Shown here: positions 32,516 through 40,475 of the stretch, piece by piece
Numbering within the stretch: the stretch's first letter is position 1
Layout of the letters: every line of letters starts with the position of its first letter
NCBI GenBank assembly: GCA_017418445.1
Contig: JAFONM010000010.1
Location: forward strand, 1 to 42,132
Source: Kiritimatiellia bacterium
GTDB lineage: Bacteria > Verrucomicrobiota > Kiritimatiellia > RFP12 > UBA1067
DNA: 42,132 bases
Reading direction: 5' to 3'
Translations under genes and position numbers: made by a program
Notes under the pieces: model-generated
What the model saw: only the letters and a program-made list of their open reading frames with translations
The model's database searches: none
Told to the model about the DNA's origin: nothing

Positions 32516-33897
32516 CTCGTCTCCTTCGCGGGTTCCGGAGTCTTCGCCGCGGCGGCGAGTCCGGCGAGCGCCTCCTCCATCCGCCCGACTGCACGCCTGC
32601 CGGACGACGGCATCTTCCACCAGCGGAGCTTCAGCGATTCGCGCAGCGGACCGCGCACCTCGTCCCAGTCCTGCCGCATGGATCCGTCCGGCCTGCCGGA
32701 AAGGTCCTCGCGATACTCGTCGTCGAAGAGTCCGTCCAGCGAGTCCATGAGCCCCTTCGCGCGCATCCTGACGAAGCGTGACGAGACGAGCGCGGCGATC
32801 CACAGCGCGAGGACGCCCGCCAGGACCGTCACGCCTCCCGCGAGAATCGCATAGAATCCGCCCTTGGAGAAGCAGGCGCTGAAGTAGACCAGCGGGAAGG
32901 CGACGGCAAGCGCAGCGACGGCGACGGATGCGAGCGCGGCGCGCGATACGGTGCGGTTCATCTCGCGGCGGAACCTCGAGGCCATCCTTACATGCATCGC
33001 AAGGCGCGAGACGTCGCGATGTGTCGCGGCGACGACGTTGTCGCGATGCGATGAGTCCGCATCGGCGAGCTGCCCTTCCAGCTCGCTGCGAAGACGGTCG
33101 AAGTCCGAGAGGTCGAGCTTCGGAGTCCTGTCGGATACGGGGACGTAGCATGCGTAGACCTTCGGGAGGTCCTTCACCGGCAGTGCGTGCGCGAGGTTCC
33201 AGCACAGCGCTCCGTACGCCCGCGCGTAGTCGTACATGCTCTCGAAGAGGTCGCACTTGTTCATCAGGATGCGAAGCTTGTACGACATTCCCGCGAGGGG
33301 TCCGCCGAGAGCCGCGACGGACTCCCCCGTCGTCCCGGGCTTGTCCGGATCGAACATGAGGAGGACCAGATCCGAAAGGTTCGCGAGGAACCTCACCGCG
33401 CCGAAGAAGTCGTAGTCGCGCTCCGCGGAGGCGCCGGCCTCGTCTATCATCCCGGGGGAATCGACGAGCATCGTCCTGCGGAGCAGTTCGCGGTTCCTTA
33501 CCTTGACGCGGATCCTGTGGACGAGCGTCGGACCGAACCCGGAGAGCCCCGCGAATTCCTCCGGAAGCCGCGCGAGCGCGCTTTCGCCGACGAGGTCCAT
33601 CTCGCTCTCGCCGAACATGACGACCGTGAATCCGTCGTCCGTCGGCGCGACTCCCGTATCCTGGACGCGATCTCCGCCCAGGAGGTGGTTTATCATCGTC
33701 GACTTGCCGGAGGAGTGGTTGCCGAGGAATATGGCGCAAGGCGTCGCGCCGGGGGAGATGGAAGTGCGTCGGACCGGATAGCCGTAGCGTTCCGCGACCC
33801 TGCCGAGCCGCTCGTATATGGAGGACGCCTCGCGCTCCACCCTGGTGCCAGGTTCGTCCTTCTTCCTTCCGAATCCCAGATATTCAAGAATGCCCAT
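32512..33897 (-). CDS. Dynamin/EHD-like membrane GTPase
   Basis: A 461-residue large GTPase. G1 is LGNHSSGKST (residues 58-67), a switch-like VAPTDDGFTVVMFG follows, G3 is VDSPGMID (145-152) and G4 is NKCD (213-216). The G1 and APT-x-x-GFT segments resemble EHD/sarcalumenin GTPases more than classical bacterial dynamin-like proteins. Two adjacent hydrophobic segments (about 322-345 and 350-375) predict a membrane hairpin, followed by a soluble tail. Such proteins remodel or tether membranes; the role here is unknown. The -10 box lies 6 bases before ATG 33897, predicting a leaderless mRNA. Confidence 0.85.
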   Translation of the reverse strand: MGILEYLGFGRKKDEPGTRVEREASSIYERLGRVAERYGYPVRRTSISPGATPCAIFLGNHSSGKSTMINHLLGGDRVQDTGVAPTDDGFTVVMFGESEMDLVGESALARLPEEFAGLSGFGPTLVHRIRVKVRNRELLRRTMLVDSPGMIDEAGASAERDYDFFGAVRFLANLSDLVLLMFDPDKPGTTGESVAALGGPLAGMSYKLRILMNKCDLFESMYDYARAYGALCWNLAHALPVKDLPKVYACYVPVSDRTPKLDLSDFDRLRSELEGQLADADSSHRDNVVAATHRDVSRLAMHVRMASRFRREMNRTVSRAALASVAVAALAVAFPLVYFSACFSKGGFYAILAGGVTVLAGVLALWIAALVSSRFVRMRAKGLMDSLDGLFDDEYREDLSGRPDGSMRQDWDEVRGPLRESLKLRWWKMPSSGRRAVGRMEEALAGLAAAAKTPEPAKETR

Positions 33898-33903
33898 GCC
33901 TAG

Positions 33904-33925
33904 ATTATACCAAATCTCCCCCGCA
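33904..33925 (-). promoter_or_regulatory. Extended -10 promoter of the GTPase-queE operon, predicted leaderless
   Basis: GCGGGGG, AGATT, TGG and TATAAT (33904-33909) on the minus strand, with exactly 6 bases between the hexamer and ATG 33897. It sits back to back with the plus-strand promoter at 33931-33954. Confidence 0.78.
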
Positions 33926-33930
33926 TTGCC

Positions 33931-33954
33931 TATGGCGAAGTAATTTGGTAAAAT
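33931..33954 (+). promoter_or_regulatory. Extended -10 promoter of the acyl carrier protein-acyltransferase unit
   Basis: GGCG, AAGTAATT, TGG and TAAAAT (33949-33954) on the plus strand, the same architecture as the minus-strand promoters. The hexamer ends 8 bases before ATG 33963 and no ribosome-binding site fits, so the mRNA should be nearly leaderless. Confidence 0.7.
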
Positions 33955-33962
33955 GTCGGCAC

Positions 33963-34187
33963 ATGGACGATTCGAGACAGGAAGAATTCCTCGCGGCGCT
34001 CGCGGACGTGCTTGAAGTGCCGTCCGTGGCGACGAACGAGGATTTCCGCGACACCCCGCTCTGGGGGTCGCTCTCCTGCTTCGCGGTCAAGGTCATGGCG
34101 GCGCAGCGCTTCGGCAGGACGCTCTCCGTGAAGGAGATATCGGAATCCGAAACCGCCGGCGCGCTGATGGAGAAGGTATTTTCGTGA
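33963..34187 (+). CDS. Acyl carrier protein-like protein
   Basis: A 74-residue four-helix carrier protein. WGSLSCFAVKVMAAQRFG aligns without gaps to the DSL-containing helix of acyl carrier proteins, placing the phosphopantetheine serine at Ser36, with Gly instead of the usual Asp before it. It is therefore probably a specialised rather than the fatty-acid-synthesis carrier. ATG 33963 is chosen because it gives a normal helix 1 (SRQEEFLAALADVLEV); an upstream TTG lies inside the promoter. It overlaps the next gene by 4 bases (GTGA). Confidence 0.82.
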   Translation: MDDSRQEEFLAALADVLEVPSVATNEDFRDTPLWGSLSCFAVKVMAAQRFGRTLSVKEISESETAGALMEKVFS

Positions 34188-34816
34188 AACACCTCGTCAT
34201 AATCGGTGCCGGCGGATACGGACGCGAGATGTTCGCGGCCGCGCGCGAGGCGGTCGGATTCGGAACGGACTTCGACGTCAAGGGATTCCTCGACGCGCGC
34301 GCGGACGCCCTTTCGTCCTTCTCGGGATACCCGCCCGTCGTCGGCGATCCCGAGACATACGTCCCGCAGCCGGACGACGTCTTCATCACCGCCCTCGGCG
34401 ACACGGCCGCGCGAAGGAAGTGCGTCGCGTCGATGGAATCGCGCGGCGGCGGGTTCATCTCGGTAGTCCATCGCCTCGCGACCGTCGGACCCAACGTGAC
34501 GGTGGGCGAAGGATCCTTCATCGCGCCGGGCGTCACGCTCACCGCCGACATATCGGTCGGACGGCATGCGGCAGTGTTCCACAACTCGTCCGTCGGACAC
34601 GACTCCGTCCTGGGCGACTTCTCGCACGTCTACGCGCAGTGCTCGCTGGGCGGGGGAGTGATTCTCGGCGACGGCGCGAGGATATTCCCCGGCTCCGTCG
34701 TCGTTCCGCGCAGGATGATCGGCGAGAACGCGACCGTCGGCGCAGGTTCCGCCGTGTTCCTCAACGTCCCCGCCGGAAAGACCGTGCAGGGCAACCCTGC
34801 GTCACCGCTGGAATAG
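34184..34816 (+). CDS. PglD/NeuD-type sugar O/N-acyltransferase, left-handed beta-helix
   Basis: A 210-residue protein with the N-terminal Rossmann-like sugar-nucleotide domain (LVIIGAGGYGREMF, residues about 4-17) and C-terminal hexapeptide-repeat beta-helix (about 95-205). HNSSVGHDSVLGDFSHV contains the histidine pair typical of PglD-type catalysis. The family acylates amino-sugar nucleotides, usually from acetyl-CoA. Co-translation with a carrier protein suggests an acyl-ACP donor, which is inference. The start is GTG 34184 in a GTGA overlap. Its stop is one base from the convergent folE stop, with no room for a terminator. Confidence 0.88.
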   Translation: MKHLVIIGAGGYGREMFAAAREAVGFGTDFDVKGFLDARADALSSFSGYPPVVGDPETYVPQPDDVFITALGDTAARRKCVASMESRGGGFISVVHRLATVGPNVTVGEGSFIAPGVTLTADISVGRHAAVFHNSSVGHDSVLGDFSHVYAQCSLGGGVILGDGARIFPGSVVVPRRMIGENATVGAGSAVFLNVPAGKTVQGNPASPLE

Positions 34817-34817
34817 G

Positions 34818-35396
34818 TCAGCGGATAAGGGAGAGGAACTCCCCGCGGACCTTCTCGTCGCCGCGGAAGGTCCCGAGCACCGCAGAAGTCGTCATCTCGC
34901 TGTTCTGCTTCTCGACTCCGCGCATCATCATGCAGAGGTGCTTCGCCTTGATGACGACGCCGACGCCCTCCGCGTCGACCTCCTTCATGACGGCGTTCGC
35001 GATCTCCTCGGTGAGACGCTCCTGTATCTGGAGCCTGCGCGCGAACATGTCGACGATCCTCGCGAGCTTGGAGACTCCGAGCACCCTCCCCTTCGAGATG
35101 TAGCCGATCGCGCACTTTCCGAAGAACGGCAGCATGTGGTGCTCGCAGAGCGAGTAGAGCTCGATGTCCTTCAGGATCACCATGTGGTTCGTCCCGCTCG
35201 CGAACGTAGCGCCGTTGACGACCGCCTTCAGGTTCTGGCGGTATCCGCGCGTGAGGAACTTGAGCGACTTCGCGACGCGCACGGGCGTCTTCGCGAGCCC
35301 CTCGCGCTCCGGGTCCTCCCCGAGCTCCTTCAGGAGCTCCCTGACGAGTCCCGCTATCTTCTTCTCGTTCGGTTCTTTCTTCATCGGCAGTTTCAT
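34818..35396 (-). CDS. folE: GTP cyclohydrolase I
   Basis: A 192-residue enzyme converting GTP to 7,8-dihydroneopterin triphosphate, feeding folate and, via QueD, queuosine. It has the zinc ligands in [12 protein letters not shown] and [10 protein letters not shown], plus [20 protein letters not shown] and [11 protein letters not shown]. Length is close to the family norm. The -10 hexamer ends 9 bases before ATG 35396, with no ribosome-binding site; an internal ATG four codons later has none either. It is a single-gene unit. Its promoter overlaps a possible small coding remnant behind the mur ligase gene. Confidence 0.97.
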   Translation of the reverse strand: MKLPMKKEPNEKKIAGLVRELLKELGEDPEREGLAKTPVRVAKSLKFLTRGYRQNLKAVVNGATFASGTNHMVILKDIELYSLCEHHMLPFFGKCAIGYISKGRVLGVSKLARIVDMFARRLQIQERLTEEIANAVMKEVDAEGVGVVIKAKHLCMMMRGVEKQNSEMTTSAVLGTFRGDEKVRGEFLSLIR

Positions 35397-35519
35397 CTGG
35401 CGGAAATTATACCATAATCCCGCCTCCTGCGGGCCAAGAAGTCAAGCACACCCTCCGGCGCATCAACCCACTGCAAGACCTCTGGACGCACGCCAATCGC
35501 CTTGCGGGGAATCTTCAAC
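35393..35519 (-). other. Possible small ORF or gene remnant between the mur ligase gene and folE
   Basis: A frame from TTG 35519, overlapping the mur ligase stop (TTGA), would encode about 41 residues including KIPRKAIGVRPEVLQWVDAP and ending at the folE start. Its codons use more third-position T than neighbouring genes. I recognise no family. The folE promoter lies inside it, so it may be chance or the tail of a lost gene. Confidence 0.25.
35406..35424 (-). promoter_or_regulatory. Extended -10 promoter of folE
   Basis: GGCGGGATTA, TGG and TATAAT (35406-35411) on the minus strand. The hexamer ends 9 bases before ATG 35396, predicting a leader of about 0-3 bases. Confidence 0.75.
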
Positions 35520-36759
35520 CTGCGATGCGGCGGGCGAGAAGCGAAAGATCCGGATCGCGGGCGCCGCATGTGGCGTAGGCCGAGTAGGAGCCGCGGCGGG
35601 CGGCAATCCACGAATAGGCGGCGTCGAGATCCGCGACGAGTTCGCACGCGCCGGAACGAAGCTTCGCCGCGAGAGCGTCCGAATTGACGCTGCGGTCGGT
35701 CGTCCCGCCCGCGTCGTACACGGGAAGGAGCAGAAGCTTGTCCGCGGGGCGGATCGTCGCGTTGAACATCTCGGCGAGCGCATCCATCATCTTCCTGAGC
35801 GGAGCGTATCCGTGGGGACGCCACACGACGCAAAGCGAATCGTACTTCTCCGCGAGCGTCGTCCACATCGCGTGCAGCTTCTCCGGATTGTGCGCATAGT
35901 CGTCGAAAACGGGTGCGGAGCTCGGGGTGCGGGAGTCAATGCGCTGGAGGCGGCGCTCGACGCCGCGGAAGGACTTGATGGCGGCGGCGATCCTGTCCTT
36001 GCCGGCTCCAAGCGCCAGCGCCATCCTTATCGCCAGTTCCGCATTCGAGACATTGTGCCTGCCGGGCAGCGGAATCGTCGCCGCCACTGCCTTCACCCAT
36101 TCTTCACCGGCCGCTTCCGCGCTCCCGCCGCAGGCGGTCTCTCTCCCGTCGACAATCGGCCCCTTCAAGTCCCTGGTGAACGCGTCGAAGACCTCGTCCA
36201 TCTCCTCCTTTGAGTAGTGGTCCGCGCTCGCGTTCGTGACGATGGCGGCGTAGGGCGAGAACGCGACGAGCGACCTGTCGCTCTCGTCCACCTCGGCGAC
36301 GGCGAACACGCCCCTGCCGAAGCGGACCGCTCCCTCCCAGCCCGGGACGTTCGCGCCGTTGACGCACATCGGATCCATCCCGCACTCCGCGAGAATGTGT
36401 CCGAGCATCGCGGTCACGGTGGACTTCCCGCAGGTGCCTACGACCGCGACGAGTTTGTATCCCGAGAGAGTCCGCGCGAGGGCCTTCGCGCGGTGCGTCA
36501 CGGGAATGCCGAGTTCGGCGGCCTTCGCGAGTCCGGGATTGGTCTGTTCGATCGCGGTGGAGACGATCACCTCGTCCGTCGCGGAATCGATTCCGCTTCC
36601 GTCGTCCGGGAAGCACTTCACGCCGATCGACTCGAGAAAGCGGATGTTCGCGGTCGCGAGATTGCGGTCCGCGCCGGTCACCTCGTCGCCGAGCCTGACG
36701 AGCGCCGTGGCAAGCGCGCTCATTCCGACTCCGCCGACTCCTATCAGATGGCGTTTCAT
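35515..36759 (-). CDS. murC: Mur ligase family protein, MurC-like (UDP-N-acetylmuramate-L-alanine ligase)
   Basis: A 414-residue three-domain Mur ligase, probably adding L-Ala to UDP-MurNAc. The N-domain has HLIGVGGVGMSALATAL as in MurC/Mpl. The ATP site reads VGTCGKSTVTAM, where MurC normally has GTHGKTTT. Then come AVAEVDESDRSLV, IVTNASADHYS, GRHNVSNAELAI, FDDYAHNPEKL and RPHGYAPLRKMM. It is about 40-70 residues shorter than typical MurC. A paralogue such as Mpl is possible, and the altered P-loop lowers certainty about substrate. GGAGGAA precedes ATG 36759, 13 bases after the amidohydrolase gene. Confidence 0.82.
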   Translation of the reverse strand: MKRHLIGVGGVGMSALATALVRLGDEVTGADRNLATANIRFLESIGVKCFPDDGSGIDSATDEVIVSTAIEQTNPGLAKAAELGIPVTHRAKALARTLSGYKLVAVVGTCGKSTVTAMLGHILAECGMDPMCVNGANVPGWEGAVRFGRGVFAVAEVDESDRSLVAFSPYAAIVTNASADHYSKEEMDEVFDAFTRDLKGPIVDGRETACGGSAEAAGEEWVKAVAATIPLPGRHNVSNAELAIRMALALGAGKDRIAAAIKSFRGVERRLQRIDSRTPSSAPVFDDYAHNPEKLHAMWTTLAEKYDSLCVVWRPHGYAPLRKMMDALAEMFNATIRPADKLLLLPVYDAGGTTDRSVNSDALAAKLRSGACELVADLDAAYSWIAARRGSYSAYATCGARDPDLSLLARRIAG

Positions 36760-36772
36760 TGGTTCCTCCAGC

Positions 36773-37594
36773 CTAGATTCCGAGAAGCCTGCGCGCGTTA
36801 CCGGAGAAGACGGCCTCCCAGTCGCGCTCGTCCCTGAACTCCTTCACCCACCGTATCGCCTCGGCGTACACAGTCCACGGGAAGTCCGTGGCGAAGAGGA
36901 TCCTTTCCGTCGGCCACGAGTGGACGAGCCGCATCTCCTCGTCGCGGTACCAGTTGCAGAAGAGGGCGGAGGTGTCGACGTACGCTCCGAGGTCGAGAAG
37001 CTCGTCCGTCGCATGCGGGGCGTAGCCCGCGCAGCCCCCGAGGTGCGCGGCGACGAAGGCGAGACCCTTCACGTTGCGGAGGAGCGCCGCGATCTCCTTC
37101 GGACCGCACGCGTCGAAGCGGTCCGGATAGCCGACGTCGTATCCGGCGTGGCATTCGACGACGAGTCCGAGTTCCGCTATCCTGCGGAACATCGGCCACA
37201 CCTTCGGATCGTCGAGGCGGAAATTCTGGTAGTAGGGATGGAGCTTGATTCCGCGGATTCCGGCCTCGGCGACCTCGTCGAGGTGCTCCATGAGGTGCGG
37301 GTCCTCCGGATGGACGGACATGAACGGAACGAGCATCCTGCGGGCGCGTTCGCCCATCTCGCCGGAGCGGATCGCCCTGGCGGTCCTCAGGAGCACGTCG
37401 AACTGCGTCGGCTTTGTCGCTATCTGGAGGACGCACGCCCTGTCGACGCCATCGTGCTCCATCTGGTCGAGGAAGTTCGTGAAGGTTCCGTCGCCGATCG
37501 AGGTGAGGGTTCCGCGCGTCGCGCGGATGAGTCCCGCCATCGCGCGCGGCGCGACGGCGTCCGGGAACGCGTGGGCATGGAAGTCGATGATCAT
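36773..37594 (-). CDS. Amidohydrolase-related TIM-barrel metal hydrolase
   Basis: A 273-residue protein of the amidohydrolase-related (Amidohydro_2) group, which includes decarboxylases and lactonases. It has [10 protein letters not shown] (metal ligands), [31 protein letters not shown] and ILFATDFPW near the end, the usual order for the family. The substrate cannot be told. ATG 37594 overlaps the prfA stop (ATGA). It occupies the place where prmC, the release-factor methyltransferase gene, often follows prfA in other bacteria. Confidence 0.88.
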   Translation of the reverse strand: MIIDFHAHAFPDAVAPRAMAGLIRATRGTLTSIGDGTFTNFLDQMEHDGVDRACVLQIATKPTQFDVLLRTARAIRSGEMGERARRMLVPFMSVHPEDPHLMEHLDEVAEAGIRGIKLHPYYQNFRLDDPKVWPMFRRIAELGLVVECHAGYDVGYPDRFDACGPKEIAALLRNVKGLAFVAAHLGGCAGYAPHATDELLDLGAYVDTSALFCNWYRDEEMRLVHSWPTERILFATDFPWTVYAEAIRWVKEFRDERDWEAVFSGNARRLLGI

Positions 37595-38595
37595 GGCTTT
37601 TCCCGGTCGGCGCCTGGGGATCCGAGCTCCCTCTCGAGCCGCTCGTCCATGTCGTGCTCGGCGAGCGCGTCGAGCAAGGGGCCCATCTCGCCGTCGATGA
37701 TGCGGTCGAGCGAATAGAGCGTCAGGTCGATGCGGTGGTCCGTCATGCGGTTCTGGGGGAAATTGTATGTGCGGATGCGCTCGGACCTGTCGCCGCTTCC
37801 GCGGAGCGACATCCTGTCCGCCCCGAGCTTCGCCTCCTCGTCCCGGCGCCTCTTGTCGAGGATCCTCGCCTTGAGCGTCGCGAGGCACTTCTCGCGGTTG
37901 CGTATCTGGCTGCGCTCGTCCTGGCAGACGGCGACGAGTCCGGTCGGAATGTGGGTCATCCTCACGGCGGACTCCGTCTTGTTCACGTGCTGTCCGCCCG
38001 CGCCGCCGGCGCAGAAGAGGTCTATCCTGATGTCGCAGTCCGGAATCTCGAGCTCGTCCTCCTCGTCCGCCTCGGGGAATACGACGACTGTCGCGGCGCT
38101 CGTGTGGATGCGGCCCTGCGCCTCTGTCTCGGGCACGCGCTGCACGCGGTGTCCGCCGGACTCGAACCTGAGCCTTCCGTAGGCGCCGTCGCCGACTACG
38201 GTAAAGACGATTTCCTTGTAGCCGTCGAGCGAGGTCTTGTTCTCGTTCATGACGGAGATGCGCCAGCCCGCGGTCTCGGCGTACCTCGAATACATCCTGA
38301 AGAGGTCCCCTGCGAAGAGCGCGGCCTCCTCGCCGCCCGTACCGGCGCGGATTTCCATGACGGCGTTGCGGGCGGCGAGCGGATCGGGCTTCAGAAGCGC
38401 CGCGGCGAGGTCCTTCTCGGAGGCCTCGCCGAGCTGGTAGGCCACCCACTCGTAGTCAAGCTTCTTGAGAAACGCGTACTCCGCAAGGAGCTTCCTGGAG
38501 CGCGCCTTGTCCGAAAAAACGGATGGGTCGCCCATCTCCGCTTCGACGGAGGGAAGGCGACCCAGCAGTTTCTCAATCTGGGAAGGGTCGATCAA
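37591..38595 (-). CDS. prfA: Peptide chain release factor 1
   Basis: A 334-residue class I release factor recognising UAA and UAG. The catalytic GGQ is in [18 protein letters not shown]. The stop-codon recognition tripeptide region reads [15 protein letters not shown], so P-x-T is kept as PET where E. coli RF1 has PAT, and the RF2 SPF is absent. [19 protein letters not shown] is also RF1-like. The start appears to be TTG 38595 overlapping the rpmE stop (TTGA), making the N-terminal domain about 25 residues shorter than in E. coli. Longer upstream frames are rpmE shadow. Confidence 0.94.
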   Translation of the reverse strand: MIDPSQIEKLLGRLPSVEAEMGDPSVFSDKARSRKLLAEYAFLKKLDYEWVAYQLGEASEKDLAAALLKPDPLAARNAVMEIRAGTGGEEAALFAGDLFRMYSRYAETAGWRISVMNENKTSLDGYKEIVFTVVGDGAYGRLRFESGGHRVQRVPETEAQGRIHTSAATVVVFPEADEEDELEIPDCDIRIDLFCAGGAGGQHVNKTESAVRMTHIPTGLVAVCQDERSQIRNREKCLATLKARILDKRRRDEEAKLGADRMSLRGSGDRSERIRTYNFPQNRMTDHRIDLTLYSLDRIIDGEMGPLLDALAEHDMDERLERELGSPGADREKP

Positions 38596-38807
38596 GCCGT
38601 CTTCTTGGAGAACTTCGCGTAGCGCTTCTTGAACGAGTCGACGCGGCCCTCGGTGTCGACCATTGTCTTGGCGCCGGTGAAGTACGGGTGGCAGGCCGAG
38701 CAGGTGTTGACCGTCATCTCCTTCTTGGTGGAGCGGGTCTTGATGACGTTGCCGCAGGCGCACGTGATCGTCGCATCGCCGTAAGTCGGATGTATGTCTT
38801 TCTTCAT
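38592..38807 (-). CDS. rpmE: 50S ribosomal protein L31, zinc-binding type
   Basis: A 71-residue ribosomal protein starting [11 protein letters not shown]. It keeps all four zinc cysteines (Cys16 and 18 in CACG, Cys36 and 39 in CSACHP), so it is the zinc-containing C+ form, followed by [18 protein letters not shown]. It heads a unit with prfA, a pairing seen in many bacteria. The leader is about 25-32 bases, with AAAGGAAG before ATG 38807. Confidence 0.98.
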   Translation of the reverse strand: MKKDIHPTYGDATITCACGNVIKTRSTKKEMTVNTCSACHPYFTGAKTMVDTEGRVDSFKKRYAKFSKKTA

Positions 38808-38839
38808 TTTTATGTCTTCCTTTGCGAAAGTGAGCGGAT

Positions 38840-38859
38840 ATTATACATTATTTCTCCGC
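38840..38859 (-). promoter_or_regulatory. Promoter of the rpmE-prfA operon
   Basis: AGCGG, AGAAATAATG and TATAAT (38840-38845) on the minus strand. TG directly abuts the hexamer here, so the extended element is shifted by one base. The hexamer ends 32 bases before ATG 38807, with a standard ribosome-binding site. Confidence 0.7.
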
Positions 38860-38883
38860 TGCGCGCAAGGGGGTGTCCGTGGA

Positions 38884-40371
38884 CTATTTCCCGGTCTCGA
38901 AAACCCCCAGGGGGAGGGCCGCCTGGCTGTATACGGTGCCCATTGTGCGCGGTTTCACGAGATAACGGACCTTTACGGGCGCGGGAACGGCGTCGGACCT
39001 GACGACAAGCTCGGAGCCCTTTACGATGCCGTTTTCGTCGACGTTCTGCAGCTTCGCGGGCTTCCATTCGCCGTCCTCTCCGGCTACCTCGAAGGCTGGT
39101 TCGACGGACCTGTCCGGCGCGTAGACGTACCAGCCCGTCGCGTGGTCGAACTTCATCACCGCGGCGCCGTCCTTGAACTCCACGGACGCGAAGGTCGGCG
39201 AATCGTCCTCCGCGATGTCGAATCCGTAGTCGCGCTTGAGAGCGTGGATGGCGAGGCGCTTCGCGACGATTTCCTTGTTGTTCGGATGTATGTCGTCGAA
39301 GTTGCCGACGTCGGCGGTCACGGCGATCGCCGCGCGGGGCTCCTCCGCGGCGAACTTGTTCTGCGCCGCGACAAGTCCGACCCAATTCTGGTTCCACGGC
39401 GCCAGCTGCACGAAATAGAGCTTGAGGTCCGGATTCTCGAAGGATTTGGACCATCCGTTCAGCAGCGCGTGCATCTTCGCGGCGTAGCTCTCCGGCTCGC
39501 CGCTGTTGTGGCAGCCCTGGTACCAGATGAAGCCGCGCATCGCCATGGGAGCCCAGCTCGAGACCATCGCGTTGAAGAGGACCGTCGGCTGCTGCTGGGG
39601 TCCGCTCACGGGACCCTTCTTCATGGAATCGTCCCACTTGTCCGTAACCTTCCACTCGGCCGTCGCCTTGATGGACGGATCGCAGTCCTCGTATCCGCAG
39701 CGCGGGGTCCACGCGTCGATGTTCGTTCCGCCCCAGCTCGCATCGACGATTCCGACCGGCACTCCGCCCAGCGCGAGATAGAGTTCGCGCGCGTAGTAGT
39801 AGGCGACCGCGGAGAGAGTGTAGCCCGTGAACGAGGCCGGCTCGAACTTTTTCCAGCCCTGGGAGGCCGCCCTGCGCGGCTCGACGGACCATTTCCTGTC
39901 GTTCTTCGCGAAGCGAATGTTCGGGAGATGGTCCATCGAGGTGACAAGCGCTCCCGCTCCGTCGCGGTAGCGGGGACTCCCGCCCCATATCGGACACTCC
40001 ATGTTGCTCTGGCCGGAGGCGAACCAGACTTCTCCTACGAGAACGTCCCTGACCTCTGCCTCGTCCGTCACGTCGTCGAACCAGAGGAATCCGTCCCTCG
40101 CCTCGGTCACGGTCATCGTGCGGCTTTCGGCGGAAGCCTCCATGACGGGGAGCTTCACCTTCCAGCAGCCCTCCGCGCACGCGGTTGTCGAGACCTTCGC
40201 GTCCGCGAACTCGACCGTCACCTTCGAGCCGGGCTCCGCCCTGCCCCACACCGGAACCTCCATGCCGCGCTGCAGCACCGCGCCGTCCGAAAAAGGCGTC
40301 CCCATCTCGATCTTCGCGAATGCGGACGAAACCGCCGCAGCCACAGCAACTGTCGTCGTAAGTTTTCTCAT
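38884..40371 (-). CDS. Secreted sialate O-acetylesterase family protein
   Basis: A 495-residue SGNH-type carbohydrate esterase of the SASA family. Residues 1-19 form a signal peptide ending SSAFA. The N-terminal beta domain has FSDGAVLQRGMEVPVWGRA, typical of family members in Verrucomicrobiota and Bacteroidota. The catalytic core has EVWFASGQSNME (nucleophile Ser122), VDASWGGTNIDAW, GFIWYQGCHNS and the catalytic Asp-His in FDDIHPNNK. A C-terminal beta domain follows. It would remove acetyl groups from sialic acids or other host or plant glycans outside the cytoplasm. AAAGGAGG precedes ATG 40371. Confidence 0.92.
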   Translation of the reverse strand: MRKLTTTVAVAAAVSSAFAKIEMGTPFSDGAVLQRGMEVPVWGRAEPGSKVTVEFADAKVSTTACAEGCWKVKLPVMEASAESRTMTVTEARDGFLWFDDVTDEAEVRDVLVGEVWFASGQSNMECPIWGGSPRYRDGAGALVTSMDHLPNIRFAKNDRKWSVEPRRAASQGWKKFEPASFTGYTLSAVAYYYARELYLALGGVPVGIVDASWGGTNIDAWTPRCGYEDCDPSIKATAEWKVTDKWDDSMKKGPVSGPQQQPTVLFNAMVSSWAPMAMRGFIWYQGCHNSGEPESYAAKMHALLNGWSKSFENPDLKLYFVQLAPWNQNWVGLVAAQNKFAAEEPRAAIAVTADVGNFDDIHPNNKEIVAKRLAIHALKRDYGFDIAEDDSPTFASVEFKDGAAVMKFDHATGWYVYAPDRSVEPAFEVAGEDGEWKPAKLQNVDENGIVKGSELVVRSDAVPAPVKVRYLVKPRTMGTVYSQAALPLGVFETGK

Positions 40372-40400
40372 TTTCCTCCTTTGTAAAAGACTACGGTGAC

Positions 40401-40426
40401 ATTATACCAAAAAATCCCCCTGGCGG
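40401..40426 (-). promoter_or_regulatory. Extended -10 promoter of the sialate O-acetylesterase gene
   Basis: GGGGG, ATTTTT, TGG and TATAAT (40401-40406) on the minus strand, 29 bases before ATG 40371, with a strong ribosome-binding site in the leader. Confidence 0.75.
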
Positions 40427-40440
40427 TTCGGAATGACGAT

Positions 40441-40465
40441 GGCGGCCTGCCGCCGGCAGGCCGCC
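40441..40465. repeat. Palindromic element with 10-bp stem
   Basis: GGCGGCCTGC and GCAGGCCGCC form a perfect 10-bp stem around the 5-base loop CGCCG. It lies between the sialate O-acetylesterase promoter and the terminator at 40476-40502. No T-run follows on either strand, so it looks more like a REP-like element or second hairpin than a terminator. Confidence 0.5.
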
Positions 40466-40475
40466 CGAGGAACGC

